DNA of 64,000 bases from Piromyces finnis. Taxonomy: Eukaryota; Neocallimastigomycota; Neocallimastigomycetes; Neocallimastigales; Neocallimastigaceae. The translations under genes and the position numbers were made by a program. Below the pieces are notes generated by a model, which was given only the letters and a program-made list of their open reading frames with translations, had not been told where the DNA came from and searched no databases. Location of the stretch: contig MCFH01000002.1 of the NCBI GenBank assembly GCA_002104945.1, forward strand, positions 62,001-126,000, read 5' to 3'. Shown here piece by piece: positions 62,301 to 64,000 of this stretch (positions within the stretch are counted from its first letter, which is position 1; each line of letters opens with the position of its first letter).

Positions 62301-64000
62301 GTAGAATTAAAATTGATCATCTTTCTTGTTAGGAATAAGCTTTAATACTTTTAAAATTGATAGAGCGTAGCTCATTATTTATTATTATAAAATATAGTAT
62401 ATTTGATAAAATAAAAACAATGGCATTATTTATAATTTTAATGTTTAAATTATTAATACTATTAAAAAGAGAAAAAAAAAGATTTATTCTATTTTATTAT
62501 TATTAAAGGAATAATTAATATTGATTTTGAAAGGGATGTATTAAGTGTCTACCATTTAATATTAATTAAAAAGAATATCCTATTAACTATTAGTTGATTA
62601 ATATTAAAAAGAAAAAATACATAAAGAACAAAAGATTGTAAATTCGCACAATCGTTAAAAATATTATTTATAATAAATATCTATGGCAAATATGGTTATG
62701 CGATGCGTCTATTAAGTGTTAGTATCGCTCTTTATTCTATTATTAATATTAATTTAGTTTAGGTATTTTTTTTTGTTTTCTTTTTTTTTACACCTTTTTT
62801 TTTATTATAAAAAGTATGATTTAAAAAATTTTCTTTTGTTTTTTTTTTTCCTTTTTTAATTAATAAAAAAAATAAATATTAAAATTTTTAGGATTACAAA
62901 ACTTTTTTTTTTTATTATAAAAAAAGGAGATGATATAAAAGATGAAAAAAGATATGCAAAATCATTTCAAAAATTGATTGGTAACTTTCCCTAAGAGTGT
63001 AAATAAATGATGATCAAAAAAAATTTTTTTATCCATTAAATTAAAACAGTAATTGTTATCCTCAATTTAATATTTATAAAAAATATTGTTTTTTTTAAAG
63101 ATGCATTGTAAGCAATAGGATTAAATCCCTTAAATTGACAATTAAAATAATAATAAAAATTGATTTTTTTTTTTTGAATAGTTTGAATTTATATAACAAA
63201 GTTGCTTTAAATCAGCAACCTGAATTATTTATTTTAATTTTGAATGTAGGACAAGCAGATTAAAAAAAATTACACTTTTATAATTTTTGGATAGGTAAAA
63301 ATAAAAAACTTTATTTATTATATTTTTTTAAAGAAAAAGATTCTATTTGAATATTAATTATTAAATAAGATTCAATTTTTTAATTTATTAATGAGTAGCT
63401 AAAACAAAGATGTAAAACAAAGATGACATTAAATAAACTATATATAAACAAAGTTATTATATATATAAAATATAAAAATATATAAAAATATGAGACATAT
63501 AATATATTCTTTAAATTAAATTAAAACTAATTTTTAATTTATTTATTTTAATATTAAAGATAAGAAAAAGAAATTACAAATAATCATATATTTATCATAT
63601 ATTTTGAATGTATAAAAAATTATTTTTGTATACATTGTGACAACCTAATATAAAATTCATATAAATTCAATATATATGAGGGGTAATATATATTATGTTA
63701 TATATATTATAGGATAAGGATTTAAATAGTTTTTTTTATAATAATTGTAATAAATACGATAAATATCCATTTTGTGTGGATTATTTCATATATCATTTTG
63801 ATTCTTTTCAGGCATGAATAGTATGATAAATGAAATAGTGTTGTATTTATTTATTTCTTTTTTTTTTTTAAAGTTTAAAATTCATAGTTCAATTTTTAGT
63901 AAATTAATCATATAAAGAAAAAACTATATGTTTTTTATTTTTATCACCAAAATAATAAAGTTATTAAGCTTTTTAATTCTTAATTACATTTTATGTATTT
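59317..64000. other. Gene-free 3' region
   Basis: 4.7 kb after the WOPR gene to the window end. A+T-rich with many homopolymers. ORFs such as 61771-61968 are short and biased and are not supported. A 25-codon open stretch near 62923-62994 (+) after a TTTTTAG has mixed composition but no partner. No RNA gene or repeat family seen. Confidence 0.5.

Noticed and set aside
62923-62994. Possible exon after TTTTTAG with mixed composition
   Set aside because: About 25 codons, no partner exon, no recognisable motif; chance cannot be excluded.

Overview
The window looks like a piece of an anaerobic gut fungus genome (Neocallimastigomycota; the genus cannot be fixed from the sequence). This rests on extreme A+T richness outside genes, long (AAT)n and poly(A)/poly(T) runs, short A+T-rich GT-AG introns, and gene content: a squalene-tetrahymanol type cyclase, a soluble fumarate reductase, a yeast-type PdxS/SNZ, Ipi3, Nse2 and a Gti1/Pac2 (WOPR) regulator. 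It is eukaryotic nuclear DNA; there are no operons, ribosome binding sites or CRISPR arrays.

Layout. 1-4000: intronless squalene/tetrahymanol cyclase (+). 4850-7751: two 5'-truncated LINE insertions, each with its own target-site duplication (TSD). 8785-10070: a decayed LINE remnant and a decayed minus-strand gene. 11254-11877: small single-pass membrane protein (+). 13194-14407: Nse2/Mms21 SUMO ligase (+), facing 14971-17681: fumarate reductase with a C-terminal cytochrome b5 domain (-, 6 exons). 17682-21748: gene-free DNA with a 0.7 kb AAT/AAC array. 21749-22935: PdxS (+, 3 exons). 23435-24222: decayed LINE remnant. 24321-30032: full-length, apparently intact LINE with a 14-bp TSD, a tandem structured 5' leader and one 1514-residue ORF. 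30925-34001: chorismate mutase-prephenate dehydratase fusion (-, 9 exons), divergent from 34920-37161: Ipi3/WDR18 (+, 8 exons). 38106-40408: type I membrane protein with an acidic stalk (-, 4 exons). 42662-48320: 1710-residue ankyrin/coiled-coil protein (+, 5 exons). 48321-57506: gene-free. 57507-59316: WOPR transcription factor (+, 3 exons). 59317-64000: gene-free.

How the genes relate. Several fit life without oxygen: the cyclase makes a sterol substitute from squalene without O2, fumarate reductase gives an anaerobic electron sink, and PdxS and the P-protein give B6 and phenylalanine biosynthesis. The others are housekeeping (Ipi3 in 60S assembly, Nse2 in the Smc5/6 complex), regulatory (WOPR) or unrecognised surface/cytoskeletal-looking proteins. 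Exon models were joined by hand; every join keeps the reading frame and restores family motifs, but no transcript data were available.

The most interesting item is the full-length LINE: two 124-bp monomers plus a degenerate third begin one base inside its 5' TSD, and each can fold into the same set of hairpins.
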